DNA from: Tragulus kanchil
Taxonomy: Eukaryota; Chordata; Mammalia; Artiodactyla; Tragulidae
Length of the DNA: 64,000 nucleotides
NCBI GenBank assembly: GCA_022376925.1
Contig: JAIOJX010000006.1
Location: forward strand, 60,287,394 to 60,351,393
Direction: 5' to 3'
Numbering within the stretch: position 1 is the stretch's first letter; each line of letters opens with the position of its first letter. Below are positions 35,169 through 45,790 of this stretch, one piece after another. The notes below the pieces were generated by a model. The model was not told where the DNA came from, ran no database searches, and saw nothing but the letters and a program-made list of their open reading frames with translations. Both the position numbers and the translations under genes were made by a program.

Positions 35169-36912
35169 CCATTCCCGTTCACCTGGCTTCCTCTAAATGT
35201 TTTCCCCAGGCTTTTTCAGAGCAGATCTAAAAGTCGTCATTAGGGCCTCAGCCTTTTCCATTGTCCTTTTTTCTTACGCTTTTCTTCCTCATAGTCCCTA
35301 CTGTAATATGCTGTCTGAGACAGCTGCAACAGTTTCTGTTGCCAATTGAAAAAAAAAAAAAAAAGATGAACAACTTGAGGGTAGTGGGTTAAGTTTTATT
35401 TGAGGCATAATTAGGCCTGCAGCCCTGGAGGAAGCACCCCAGACAGCTCTGAGTGACTGCCTCAAAGAAGTAGCAGGAGGAGGATCAGTATATAAAATTT
35501 TGAGGAGTGGGGCGTTCCATACCAATAAACAGTCATTTTACAAAGGGTTTTCCATTAGTCATTAGGATATGATTTCATCATGAAGGAATTTAATACTGTT
35601 CTAGATGTGAGGAGATGCAATGTTTGAGATAATAAAGGTTGTTCCTAAAGATAATCCACCAATCTAATGACTTGTCCCACCTTGGAGCACAGAGGGCTCT
35701 ACCACAGCTATCAATACTTGGGGTTATATTAGAATGATAGCTTGTAGGCTTCCCCGGTGGTCCAGTGGGTAAGGACACCATCTTGCTGTACAAGGGGTGC
35801 CAGTTCGATCCCTAGCTTGGGAAGATCCCACGTGCTGTGGAGCGGCTGGACCAGTGTGTCCAATTACCGAGCCGGAGCTCTGGAGCGCATGTGCCCAGAG
35901 CTGGTGCTCTGCAACAACAGGGGCCACTGTGATGGGAGGCCCACATGGGCGAAAGAACAAAGATGGATGAAAATAGACAAATGAGAGACCAATAAAAGTA
36001 GCCTGCCTGCTCCCCTCCCTCCCAACCCCACACCCCCAAAATAAATAAATAAATAAATTTAGAAAAAAATAAAAAAGAATGAGAGCTTTTATGGGCACGC
36101 TTGGGCACCTTCAGTCCTGACTGTCCTGAGAGTTTGACCCCTGGGTCATACACCTCTGGGGGAAATCTCTTCCAGTGTGGTCCCTGACAGGCCAGTCAAG
36201 GAGACAGGGGTGGTTTAGATGCCTGAGGGCAATCCTGCTTGAGATGCCCTGCCCTTCCACAGTGATAGTAAACCCATTCCCGTTCACCTGGCTTCCTCTA
36301 AATGTTTTCCCCAGGCTTTTTCAGAGCAGATCTAAAAGTCGTCATTAGGGCCTCAGCCTTTTCCATTGTCCTTTTTTCTTACGCTTTTCTTCCTCATAGT
36401 CCCTACTGTAATATGCTGTCTGAGACAGCTGCAACAGTTTCTGTTGCCAATTGAAAAAAAAAAAAAAAGATGAACAACTTGAGGGTAGTGGGTTAAGTTT
36501 TATTTGAGGCATAATTAGGCCTGCAGCCCTGGAGGAAGCACCCCAGACAGCTCTGAGTGACTGCCTCAAAGAAGTAGCAGGAGGAGGATCAGTATATAAA
36601 ATTTTGAGGAGTGGGGCGTTCCATACCAATAAACAGTCATTTTACAAAGGGTTTTCCATTAGTCATTAGGATATGATTTCATCATGAAGGAATTTAATAC
36701 TGTTCTAGATGTGAGGAGATGCAATGTTTGAGATAATAAAGGTTGTTCCTAAAGATAATCCACCAATCTAATGACTTGTCCCACCTTGGAGCACAGAGGG
36801 CCTCTACCTTACCCTGATCTCCATCACGGGGTATTGAAGGTCATCAGCTCAACAGCATGGGTTCTCAACCTCACCCTGATATCTTTCAGGGGGTATTGAA
36901 GGTCAGCAGCTC

Positions 36913-37305
36913 TCAACAGCACAGGGTCTGGTCTGTGAACAGGCAGAGGGCAAATGTCTTTTTTGTCCAGTCATTGGCAATGTAATTGGTAAATGCCAAT
37001 TTGTAATTGACAGGATAAAATTTATCCCTTTTTTTAGGACACAACTCAAGAGGATGTGGATCTTGGAAATTTGTGAAGCTTCCATCTGTTAGGGAGAAAA
37101 AAGCAGTGACTGGCACACTTGCTTTTTTTTCCCATGAGTCGTCCTTCTCTGCTCTAGATGGTGGTGGAGACAGATCATCCACCAGAACTTCCCTTCCCTG
37201 ATTGGAATTAGTCTGTCCCTTACCAACACAGGTACCCATCATCCCTCCTCCTACCCTCGTGGAGAGGTGGAGATGCAGAAAGGGGTAGACCTGGCAATAT
37301 CCCAA
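36913..37305 (-). pseudogene. gag-like remnant upstream of nucleocapsid
   Basis: An open stretch of 130 residues on the minus strand includes a proline-containing acidic segment (VDDLSPPPSR) and a Lys/Phe/Tyr-rich C-terminal half, ending at a Cys pair. I cannot place it in matrix, p12-like or capsid with confidence. The argument is position: between the right LTR and the zinc knuckle. It could also be an unrelated open stretch. Confidence 0.35.
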
Positions 37306-37918
37306 ATTTTCAGTCCCTCACCACCAAACTGCTAGCATGATTTGTCCTCCTCCTCTAATGCTAACTAGTGTGCAACAAAATGGCTTTCCAGAATGTTTCC
37401 TATGCCAATAATATCCCTGTGTATATGTATAACATCCCAGGATATAATTCTGACCATGTAAAAGCACTAAACCATAAAGTGGTGGATAAGAAACCCAAAA
37501 GGTCTTTTCTGAGTGTCACTACACCAGTAAATATGATAGCAGAAACCTTTTACATTCTTGAGTTATTAGCATCAATCCTAATTCATTTCCACATATTCCA
37601 CAAAAAGAATATCTAAAGAGTTGAGAGAAGCCATTAAACAATTTTCTCTGGTCTGCTGAGAGCTAGCATCACCAAATGGAGAAGCATTCTCTACTTCCAA
37701 TCTGGCCAAATTTTAGGATTCCTGACTTGTTTTCTCAGAAATCTCGTGTTTGCTAGTAATGCCTCTAACCATAGAGTATGGAGGCATAGAGTATGACTGT
37801 AGGTCTCTGAGCACTCATGAAAACTACAAGGAGAGGCATTTATATCCTAAGAAATGTTCCTGGAACTAGAGAGATCCACCTACTAAGGACAGTCATGCAT
37901 TATAAGCCACAGAATGAG

Positions 37919-37930
37919 CGGGGGGGGGGG
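37919..37930 (+). repeat. Poly(G) run
   Basis: GAGC is followed by about 12 consecutive G and then ACATCAATC. This is a length-unstable homopolymer; its exact count is likely unreliable. Confidence 0.9.
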
Positions 37931-38462
37931 ACATCAATCTGGCAAACCAAGTTTGAGATCTAAGCAAAAGTGCACAAGAACAGCACAAATCGTTTGTCCC
38001 TTGAAAATTTACAATCTGACAGATTAGGTTACTTGTTTCAATTCCCTAGACCATTATGAAATGGTCAAAGAGACCCGGAAAAGTTTACTGAAAAAGTAGA
38101 ACTTGGTCCATAGGCTTCATCCATTTTTGGCTGGCCTCTTTGCAGAGACAGAGGACACCTCTTGATATTGGCTGGACTGTATAAACTCCACATCAGGGTT
38201 CCCTTTCAGAGCCATCTTAGGCGATATGAGGCATGTCCACAGAACTGCAAAACTGGACTCCATTTTCACTTCATGCATGTTTTCATATCTCTCAAACACA
38301 TTGCACTCACACACTAGCATACTCTAGGATTAATAAAGTAAAGCAGAAAACGTGTGTTAAGAGGACAGAAAAGCTCGGGCTCTGAGTTACTTTACCCTGT
38401 CTTGAGGATCCTAGACGAGTTCACAATATGATACATGACGGTAAATAGCTTACCTTTAAAGG

Positions 38463-38955
38463 TGTCAGACTCTTGATCTCCAAAATATCTCACATTGGAA
38501 TCAAAAAGAGTTGGCTTTGAACACTCAGAGATTCATGCAGAAAAAAGTTTATTAAAGAAAGGTGCGATAGAGACAGCTTCCAGCTAAATGATATGGAAGG
38601 GGAATAGAAGAGTACCTTCAAAAGCTAATTTAGGCTAGGCATTTTCTTTCCACATGGCTATTAACAATAGATCAAAATATTATTTTAAAACTATAAAGGT
38701 CTTACTAGACCCATTCCTACAACATTAACATAAGATTAGTTAGAGGATGATCTCTGGCTATTAGGACTAGATGAAACATTTCAGTGCAAAATAGTTTGTA
38801 TCCATAGGACAATAAAGTTAGTTTCAGAGCAGATCTTTATCATGGCCAACATTTAGTCTAGTAAATGTTTGTTCCCCGACCCCCTCCTTCTTCTTGAAAA
38901 CCCCTGGCCTCCTTAGCAAGTCTGCCTGTTCATCCCTTTCAGTATCTTCCCCCTG
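38463..38955 (-). mobile_element. Endogenous retrovirus LTR-like right end (5' LTR on the minus strand)
   Basis: It aligns from TGTCAGACTCTTGATC through AAAGTTTATTAAAG, GGGGAATAGAAGAGTACC, AAGGTCTTACTAGACCCA, AATAGTTTGTATCCATAGGA and AAATGTTTGTTCCCC with the left LTR-like copy. The minus-strand AATAAA complement is at 38,548-38,553. There is no SINE in this copy. The sequence just inside, towards 38,440, does not resemble a tRNA primer-binding site. Confidence 0.62.
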
Positions 38956-39354
38956 GTAAGTGAGGTTGGTCCAGGGACTAGGGTAGGAATCCTACTGGGA
39001 AGGACTCTTTCCTGTGCATTGTGGGTGAATCTGAGTTTTGTCCATCTGATCGAAATGGTCAACTCATGATGTTTCTTGGGAATGTCTGTGAGATTAGAAC
39101 AACTTTAGAAGCCTGTCTACAAATGGCTGACTCTCTTTCTATCTTTCTGGTTATTTGGCCTGAGGCATCCAATGTTAGAGTTTCCATACAGCAGGAAGAA
39201 GCCAGGTTTGGGTGCTGTGATGGGTAGCTCCAGGAGAGCTTACACCAATTTATATTCCCTGTGGTTGAAACTCCATGCTCTCCACCCTGGGGCTCAGACT
39301 TCTCCCTGCTCTTGGAATGATGATCCAACTCAATAAACTGTTTGGAATGACAAA
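38956..39354. other. Unassigned sequence right of the ERV
   Basis: About 400 bp of average GC with no recognised family. It contains CAACTCAATAAACTGTTTGG, a polyadenylation-like AATAAA on the plus strand near 39,333. This could be a second, differently oriented LTR end, but no partner was found. Confidence 0.3.
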
Positions 39355-39850
39355 TTTAATAAGAGGAAAATGAAAAAGCAAAACTCAGCACAAATAACCA
39401 TATTAAGCAAATAAATAAATAAAACAATGAACAAACAAGCACACAAAATACAAATAATAGAAATAAAGAAACAAAACCCCAGACAAACAGAAAAACACTG
39501 AAGGAAACAACAATAAGGAAAATAACCAAGACTCAGATAACAAGAAAACAAACAAAAGCACACGAAGGTCAAAGCAAACAGTAAAACTCAAACTAATGAA
39601 AAAAAAAGTAGAAAGAAAACAAAAAAGTACACAAAAATAACCAAAACAATTTAAAAATCAAAAAAAAAGAAAAAGAAGAAAAGTAAGCCACAGAAGCAAA
39701 CAGGATAAGAAAAAAGACAGAGAGAGAGAAAGGAAGAGAGAGAAAAAATGCAAGAAAACAAAATAACAAAACCAAATCAAAGCAAGGAAACAAACAAAAC
39801 AACAAAAAGTAAAATAAAATAATAGAGAAAGAAAATTTTAAAAATAAGTC
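39355..39850 (+). repeat. A-rich, T-poor low-complexity tract
   Basis: Nearly 500 bp are dominated by A with C and G interruptions (AAACAAACAAAAG-like units, then AAAGAAGAAAAG-like units) and only a few T per 60 bases. The strand asymmetry is strong and sustained. It may be a degenerate expanded tail of a retroposed element. Minus-strand frames here (62-80 residues rich in F, L, S, C) are composition artefacts. Confidence 0.8.
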
Positions 39851-40860
39851 TGGGTGGTGGAGCGGGTTCTGCTATCAATCTCTTTGTCCCCATGGTGAGC
39901 CACAGCCACGTGTAACCTTCCCATGAGGCCCTCCAAGATTTACAAGTAGCTCTGGACCTGCTGTGGAGACTGTGTGGGCCAGCTCAGACTTTGACCTGGC
40001 CTAACACCAGCATGTACTTTTCCCTAAAGCTCACAATTACTAAAACTAGACTTGACTTAATTGTAGAAGCACTACTCTTTGTCCCGTTCAGATATTCCTC
40101 AGATGTTGCATTTCTTAAGCTGATTGTGATAGTTTAGTCTATGTTTTGTGCAGTTGCACAGAGGAATTTCAGTTTCCCTTCTTAGCTATACAGCCCCTGA
40201 GGTTCAGTTTTGGCTTTGACCTCAGTTCTGCCTATAGGTCACCTTCATGCGTCTGTTCCCTGCCAAGAAGTATGAGGTGAAGATAGGACTGCCTGGGACA
40301 TGCTTCCTTACTTAAATGAGTGGGGCAGAATGCAGTGACAGACTTGAGGTTGCATACTGGCTCAAGAAGGGGAGGGAGAAGATGGCCATGATTAGAACAA
40401 ACTCATTAGCTCCACTAGATCCTCCTATATTGTCCCTGGTGACAGAGGTTGCCATGAGACATACTCACTCTGGTATGAGTCACTCTAAGTACCAGTGGAA
40501 GTAGGGACTGGTGTGTGGGGAGAGAGTCGGTGATAGCAGCCCTCTACCTATGTGCCACTCAATAATGATGCTCCATTTACAGGGTAGGCTTTACTTTCTC
40601 CAGGAGCATTTCTGTTCACAGAGCTTTTCATTTCCATCCTTTCATACCATTTCCTCATGGCCAACATTCATCTTCTTCCCCAGTTCATTATCTTTACTCA
40701 CACTTTAGCTACCAGATTCTGCCAGAATTAGTTAAACAACTGACTCAGGCTGGCACACCCAAGGCTGACTCACTAGGAGGCTGTCAGGGCTAACATGAGG
40801 GTTCACCGGTGTCTGCACAACCAAAGGAAGCCTTGGCTTGAGGGATGGTTGAGTTAATCA
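39851..40860. mobile_element. Unassigned repeat family, copy A (second partial copy through duplication 15)
   Basis: Parts of this stretch are collinear, at lower identity, with 44,015-44,290. Shared landmarks are GCAGCCCTCTACCTATGTGC versus GCAGCCCTGTGTACCACCTA, CTCATGGCCAACATTCATCT versus CCCCATGGTCAACAGTCATC, and ACCAGATTCTGCC versus ACCCAGTTGCCCTCTGC. Two diverged copies within 4 kb imply an interspersed repeat. I cannot name the family; an L1/BovB 5' UTR or an LTR is possible. Confidence 0.45.
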
Positions 40861-42722
40861 TACAATGGTCATCTGAATTAAATTTGCCCATTCTCATTCA
40901 TTTTATTTCACAAATTCCTAAAACAACAATGATCATTCTTGTAATCTACTCTTTGACCACTTCCAGTTTACCTTGACTCATGGATCTAACATTCCAGGTT
41001 TTTATGCAATATTGCTCTTTGCAGTAACAGACTTTGCTTTCACTACCAGACATATTCACCACTGAGTATTGTTTCTGCTTTATTTCAGTCTTTTAATTCC
41101 TTTTGGAGCTATTTCTACCCCCTTCTCCAGTAGCATATCAGAAAATTACTGACCTGGGGAGTTCATCTTTAAGTATAACGTTGTTTTGCCTTTGCATACT
41201 TTTCATAGGGTTCTCAAGGCAAAGATGCATAAGTTATTTTCAATTCCCTTCTCCATGAACCATGTTTTGTTAAAACTCTCTGCCATTGACCAGTCTGTCT
41301 TGGGTGGTGCTGAATGAAAAGGTCAATTTTTATTACAATCCCAAAGAAGGGAAAGACAAAAGAATGTTCAATTATTGTACAATTGTACTCATTTTACCTA
41401 CTAGCAAAGTAATGCTCAAACTCCTCCAACCAAGGCTTCAATAGTACATGAACCAAGAATTTCCAGATGAGCAAGCTGGGTTTAGATCAGAACTTGCCAA
41501 CAAATGTCCATATAGTCTAAACTATGTGGGTTTTTTTTTTTTTTCCAGTAGTCATGTATGGATTAGAACAAACTCCCACTAGATCCTCCTATATTGTCCC
41601 TGGTGACAGAGGTTGCCATGAGACATACTCACTCTGGTATGAGTCACTCTAAGTACCAGTGGAAGTAGGGACTGGTGTGTGGGGAGAGAGTCGGTGATAG
41701 CAGCCCTCTACCTATGTGCCACTCAATAATGATGCTCCATTTACAGGGTAGGCTTTACTTTCTCCAGGAGCATTTCTGTTCACAGAGCTTTTCATTTCCA
41801 TCCTTTCATACCATTTCCTCATGGCCAACATTCATCTTCTTCCCCAGTTCATTATCTTTACTCACACTTTAGCTACCAGATTCTGCCAGAATTAGTTAAA
41901 CAACTGACTCAGGCTGGGACACCCAAGGCTGACTCCCTAGGAGGCTGTCAGGGCTAACATGAGGGTTCACCGGTGTCTGCACAACCAAAGGAAGCCTTGG
42001 CTTGAGGGATGGTTGAGTTAATCATACAATGGTCATCTGAATTAAATTTGCCCATTCTCATTCATTTTATTTCACAAATTCCTAAAACAACAATGATCAT
42101 TCTTGTAATCTACTCTTTGACCACTTCCAGTTTACCTTGACTCATGGATCTAACATTCCAGGTTTTTATGCAATATTGCTCTTTGCAGTAACAGACTTTG
42201 CTTTCACTACCAGACATATTCACCACTGAGTATTGTTTCTGCTTTATTTCAGTCTTTTAATTCCTTTTGGAGCTATTTCTACCCCCTTCTCCAGTAGCAT
42301 ATCAGAAAATTACTGACCTGGGGAGTTCATCTTTAAGTATAACGTTGTTTTGCCTTTGCATACTTTTCATAGGGTTCTCAAGGCAAAGATGCATAAGTTA
42401 TTTTCAATTCCCTTCTCCATGAACCATGTTTTGTTAAAACTCTCTGCCATTGACCAGTCTGTCTTGGGTGGTGCTGAATGAAAAGGTCAATTTTTATTAC
42501 AATCCCAAAGAAGGGAAAGACAAAAGAATGTTCAATTATTGTACAATTGTACTCATTTTACCTACTAGCAAAGTAATGCTCAAACTCCTCCAACCAAGGC
42601 TTCAATAGTACATGAACCAAGAATTTCCAGATGAGCAAGCTGGGTTTAGATCAGAACTTGCCAACAAATGTCCATATAGTCTAAACTATGTGGGTTTTTT
42701 TTTTTCCAGTAGTCATGTATGG
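40390..42722. repeat. Tandem direct duplication 15: 40390-41560 and 41561-42722 (distance 1,164-1,171)
   Basis: Copies start GATTAGAACAAACTC. The second lacks about 7 bp (ATTAGCT) immediately after its start. The junction shares GTATGGAT. T-run length at 41,531-41,544 differs from 42,695-42,704. Confidence 0.95.
40861..41315 (-). mobile_element. BovB endonuclease region, antisense (copy to 42,479)
   Basis: The plus strand reads CAATGGTCATCTGAATTAAA, TTGACCACTTCCAGTTTACC, TTGACTCATGGATCTAAC, GGGTTCTCAAGGC, the reverse complement of the BovB endonuclease-coding order seen at 10,640-11,060. It lies directly left of sense BovB RT sequence. Confidence 0.75.
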
Positions 42723-42862
42723 ATCTGAAAATTGAGCCATAAAAAAGCCTGAGTGCCAAAGAATTAATGCCTTTGTACTGTGGTGGTGGAGAATACTCTT
42801 GAGAGTCCCTTGGACAGCAAAATCAAACCAACCAATCCTTAAGGAAATCAGTCCTGAAGAGA
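41316..42862 (+). mobile_element. BovB fragments, sense: early RT joined to 3' end
   Basis: Early RT sequence (ATTACAATCCCAAAGAAGGG, AAAGTAATGCTCAAACTCC, CCAAGGCTTCAATAGTACAT) runs to GGTTTAGATCAGAACTTGCC. It then jumps over the RT core to the C-terminal region (CCAGTAGTCATGTATGGATC, GAATTAATGCCTTTGTACTG) near 42,710. The missing core marks an internal deletion. Duplication 15 repeats the first part. Confidence 0.72.
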
Positions 42863-44014
42863 TCAAACTGCCAATATCTGTTAGATCATAGAAAGAGCAA
42901 AAGAATTCCAGAACAAAGCACTTACTTCTGTTTCAGTGACTATGCTAAAGACTTTGACAATATAAGTCACAACACTCTGTGGAAAATTCTGAAAGGGATG
43001 GGAATATCAGACTGCCTTACCTGCTTCCTGCAAAACCTATATGCAGGACAAGCAACAGCAGTTAGAAATAGACATGGGAAAATGGAGTGGTTCCCTGTTG
43101 GAAAAGGTGTACCTCAAGGTGGTATATTGCCACCCTGCTTATTTAACTTATATGTGGAATAAATCATGAGAAATGGTGGTCTGGATTAAGCACAAGCTGG
43201 AATCAAGATTGCCAGGAGAAATATCAATAACCTGATATAAGCAAATGATGCCCCACCTTTATGGCAGAAAGCAAAGAAGAACTAGAGTTTCTTGATGAAG
43301 GTGAAAGAGGAGAGTGAAAAAGCTGGCTTAAAACTCAGCATTCAAAAAATGAAGATCATAGCATCTTGTCTCAACACTTCATGGCAAACAGTTGGACAAA
43401 CAACAGAAATAGTGACAGACTTTATATTTCTGGGGGGCTCTAAAATCACTGATGATGGTGACTGCAGCCATGAAATTAAAAGATGAATGCTTCTTGGAAG
43501 GAAAGGTATGACAAACCTAGACAGCATATTAAGAAGCAGACATCACTTTGCCAACAAAAGTCCATTTATTGAAAGCTACGATTTTTTTCAGTAGTCATGT
43601 ATGGATGTGAGAATTGAACCATAAAGAAAGCTGAGTGCCGAAGAATTAATGCCTTTGAACTGTGGTGATGGAGAAGACTCTTGAGACTTCCTTGGAATGT
43701 GAGGGGATCAAACCATTTAATTCTTAAAGAAATCAATCCTGAATAGCCATTGAAAGGACTAATGCTACAGATCAAGCTCCCACTTCGGCCACCTGATGAG
43801 AAGAGACATCTCATTGGAAAAGACCTTGATATTTAGAAAAATAAAAGGCAGGAGGAGAAGCAGATGACAGAGGATGAGATGGTTGGATTGCATCACTGGA
43901 CATGAGTTTGAGCAACCTCCGGGAGATGGTGATGAACACAGAAGCCTGGTGTGTCACAGTCCATGATATCACAAAGAGTGGGACATGACTGAGAAACAGA
44001 ACTGAGCTGAGTTA
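42863..44014 (+). mobile_element. BovB reverse transcriptase and 3' end, sense, decayed
   Basis: Translation with frame repairs avoided shows the RT block order: DYAKDF (first catalytic Asp block), HNTLWKILKGMGIS, NLYAGQ, VGKGVPQGGILPPCLFNLY, then the catalytic YADD block reduced to ANDA after an in-frame stop. It continues through KVKEESEKAGLKLSIQKMK, FIFLGGSKITDDGDCSHEIK and the 3' tail ending GGGACATGACTGAGAAACAG. Several stops (for example after NLYVE) make it inactive. The 64-residue frame at 43,292-43,486 is the best surviving piece. Confidence 0.85.
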
Positions 44015-45718
44015 CTCATATGGTCACCTCTCCCAGTACTAATGGAGGCATGGGCTGATGGATTGGGACACAGTTGCAGTGGCAGCCCTGTGTACCACCT
44101 ATGTACCAGCAGTAGTGACTTGTTTTATGGTGGCCCAGGCCTCTTGCAAACTTTCCTGGTTATATCTATTCCCACTTTCTTCCCTCAGGCTGTCTCCCCA
44201 TGGTCAACAGTCATCTCCTCCTTGAATCCACTCTCCAAGCTCCACTTTGTAGTACCCAGTTGCCCTCTGCACCATGAGACACACAACTCAGACAGGGGTG
44301 AGCAGTGCTGCAGCACAAATATGTACCTAGGTCCTAATCTGTCCTGCCTTCCACAGACCAGTTTCTGCACTGCCCTATAATCCCTTGAATGTCCTTTTCT
44401 GTCCTGTTTCCCCCACTGTGAGGGGGATGATTTGAGTATGGGGACCTCTCTCCTTCAGCTTTCCTCCAGGACTGCTGGTCATTTCCTAATTCATCTAACT
44501 CATCCTAATTCATTCCCTTTTCTTTCTTTCATTCTCCCCAGTTGAGTGGCAAATTTTTTCAGATGGCGTTTTGGTGTTATATTTCTGCAACATGATGATG
44601 TGACTAGCCATGAAATTAAAAGATGAATGCTTCTTGGAAGGAAAGGTATGACAAACCTAGACAGCATATTAAGAAGCAGACATCACTTTGCCAACAAAAG
44701 TCCATTTATTGAAAGCTACGATTTTTTTCAGTAGTCATGTATGGATGTGAGAATTGAACCATAAAGAAAGCTGAGTGCCGAAGAATTAATGCCTTTGAAC
44801 TGTGGTGATGGAGAAGACTCTTGAGACTTCCTTGGAATGTGAGGGGATCAAACCATTTAATTCTTAAAGAAATCAATCCTGAATAGCCATTGAAAGGACT
44901 AATGCTACAGATCAAGCTCCCACTTCGGCCACCTGATGAGAAGAGACATCTCATTGGAAAAGACCTTGATATTTAGAAAAATAAAAGGCAGGAGGAGAAG
45001 CAGATGACAGAGGATGAGATGGTTGGATTGCATCACTGGACATGAGTTTGAGCAACCTCCGGGAGATGGTGATGAACACAGAAGCCTGGTGTGTCACAGT
45101 CCATGATATCACAAAGAGTGGGACATGACTGAGAAACAGAACTGAGCTGAGTTACTCATATGGTCACCTCTCCCAGTACTAATGGAGGCATGGGCTGATG
45201 GATTGGGACACAGTTGCAGTGGCAGCCCTGTGTACCACCTATGTACCAGCAGTAGTGACTTGTTTTATGGTGGCCCAGGCCTCTTGCAAACTTTCCTGGT
45301 TATATCTATTCCCACTTTCTTCCCTCAGGCTGTCTCCCCATGGTCAACAGTCATCTCCTCCTTGAATCCACTCTCCAAGCTCCACTTTGTAGTACCCAGT
45401 TGCCCTCTGCACCATGAGACACACAACTCAGACAGGGGTGAGCAGTGCTGCAGCACAAATATGTACCTAGGTCCTAATCTGTCCTGCCTTCCACAGACCA
45501 GTTTCTGCACTGCCCTATAATCCCTTGAATGTCCTTTTCTGTCCTGTTTCCCCCACTGTGAGGGGGATGATTTGAGTATGGGGACCTCTCTCCTTCAGCT
45601 TTCCTCCAGGACTGCTGGTCATTTCCTAATTCATCTAACTCATCCTAATTCATTCCCTTTTCTTTCTTTCATTCTCCCCAGTTGAGTGGCAAATTTTTTC
45701 AGATGGCGTTTTTGGTGT
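43466..45718. repeat. Tandem direct duplication 16: 43466-44605 and 44606-45718 (distance 1,140)
   Basis: Copies start AGCCATGAAATTAAAAG. The end of the first copy (44,578-44,605) is filler containing TATATTTCTG and GATGATGTGACTAGCC. This is a shortened, error-laden echo of the sequence just left of the unit at 43,423-43,466. Confidence 0.95.
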
Positions 45719-45790
45719 CTGAAGACCTCCACTAGTGTTCAGTAGGTACTCTGTGAGAACTGTTCCATTTGTAAATATGTTCTTGATATA
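44015..45790. mobile_element. Unassigned repeat family, copy B (partly repeated by duplications 16 and 17)
   Basis: It follows the BovB 3' end directly. Features are GCAGTGGCAGCCCTGTGTAC, a CTCCCCAG-ended polypyrimidine stretch near 44,540, and GAAGACCTCCACTAGTGTTC with GTGAGAACTGTTCCATTTG. The first 270 bp resemble copy A at 40,480-40,730. The 112-residue frame appears in both halves of duplication 16 solely because the DNA is duplicated. Confidence 0.4.

Larger units (their letters stand above)
34588..36803. repeat. Tandem direct duplication 14: 34588-35701 and 35702-36803 (distance 1,105-1,114)
   Basis: Each copy contains the SINE, the zinc-knuckle region and an A-rich gap. The second copy lacks about 9 bp (CCTCAGGT region) just after its start. 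The junction shares a TACCACAGCTATC-like sequence with the flanks. Confidence 0.95.
33338..38462 (-). pseudogene. Degraded gammaretrovirus-like ERV internal region, minus strand
   Basis: On the minus strand, right to left, the recognisable order is a gag-like stretch (37,305-36,913), the nucleocapsid zinc knuckle (36,273-36,223, repeated at 35,168-35,118), a protease-like stretch (about 34,620-34,499) and an RT-RNase H connection-like pol stretch (34,110-33,946). This is the normal retroviral gene order. There is no primer-binding site that I can recognise next to the right LTR, no env, and most of RT, RNase H and integrase is absent. Duplication 14 and two SINEs further disrupt the locus. 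It cannot encode a functional retroviral protein. Confidence 0.6.

Noticed and set aside
42919..43500. Reverse transcriptase as part of a retron, DGR or other defence system
   Set aside because: The block order and the flanking 3' terminus are those of BovB; stops and a lost YADD show a dead LINE.
44042..45520. 112-residue frame conserved in two copies
   Set aside because: Exact conservation results from the 1.1-kb duplication, not selection. There is no domain, no splice context and no codon-level divergence to test.
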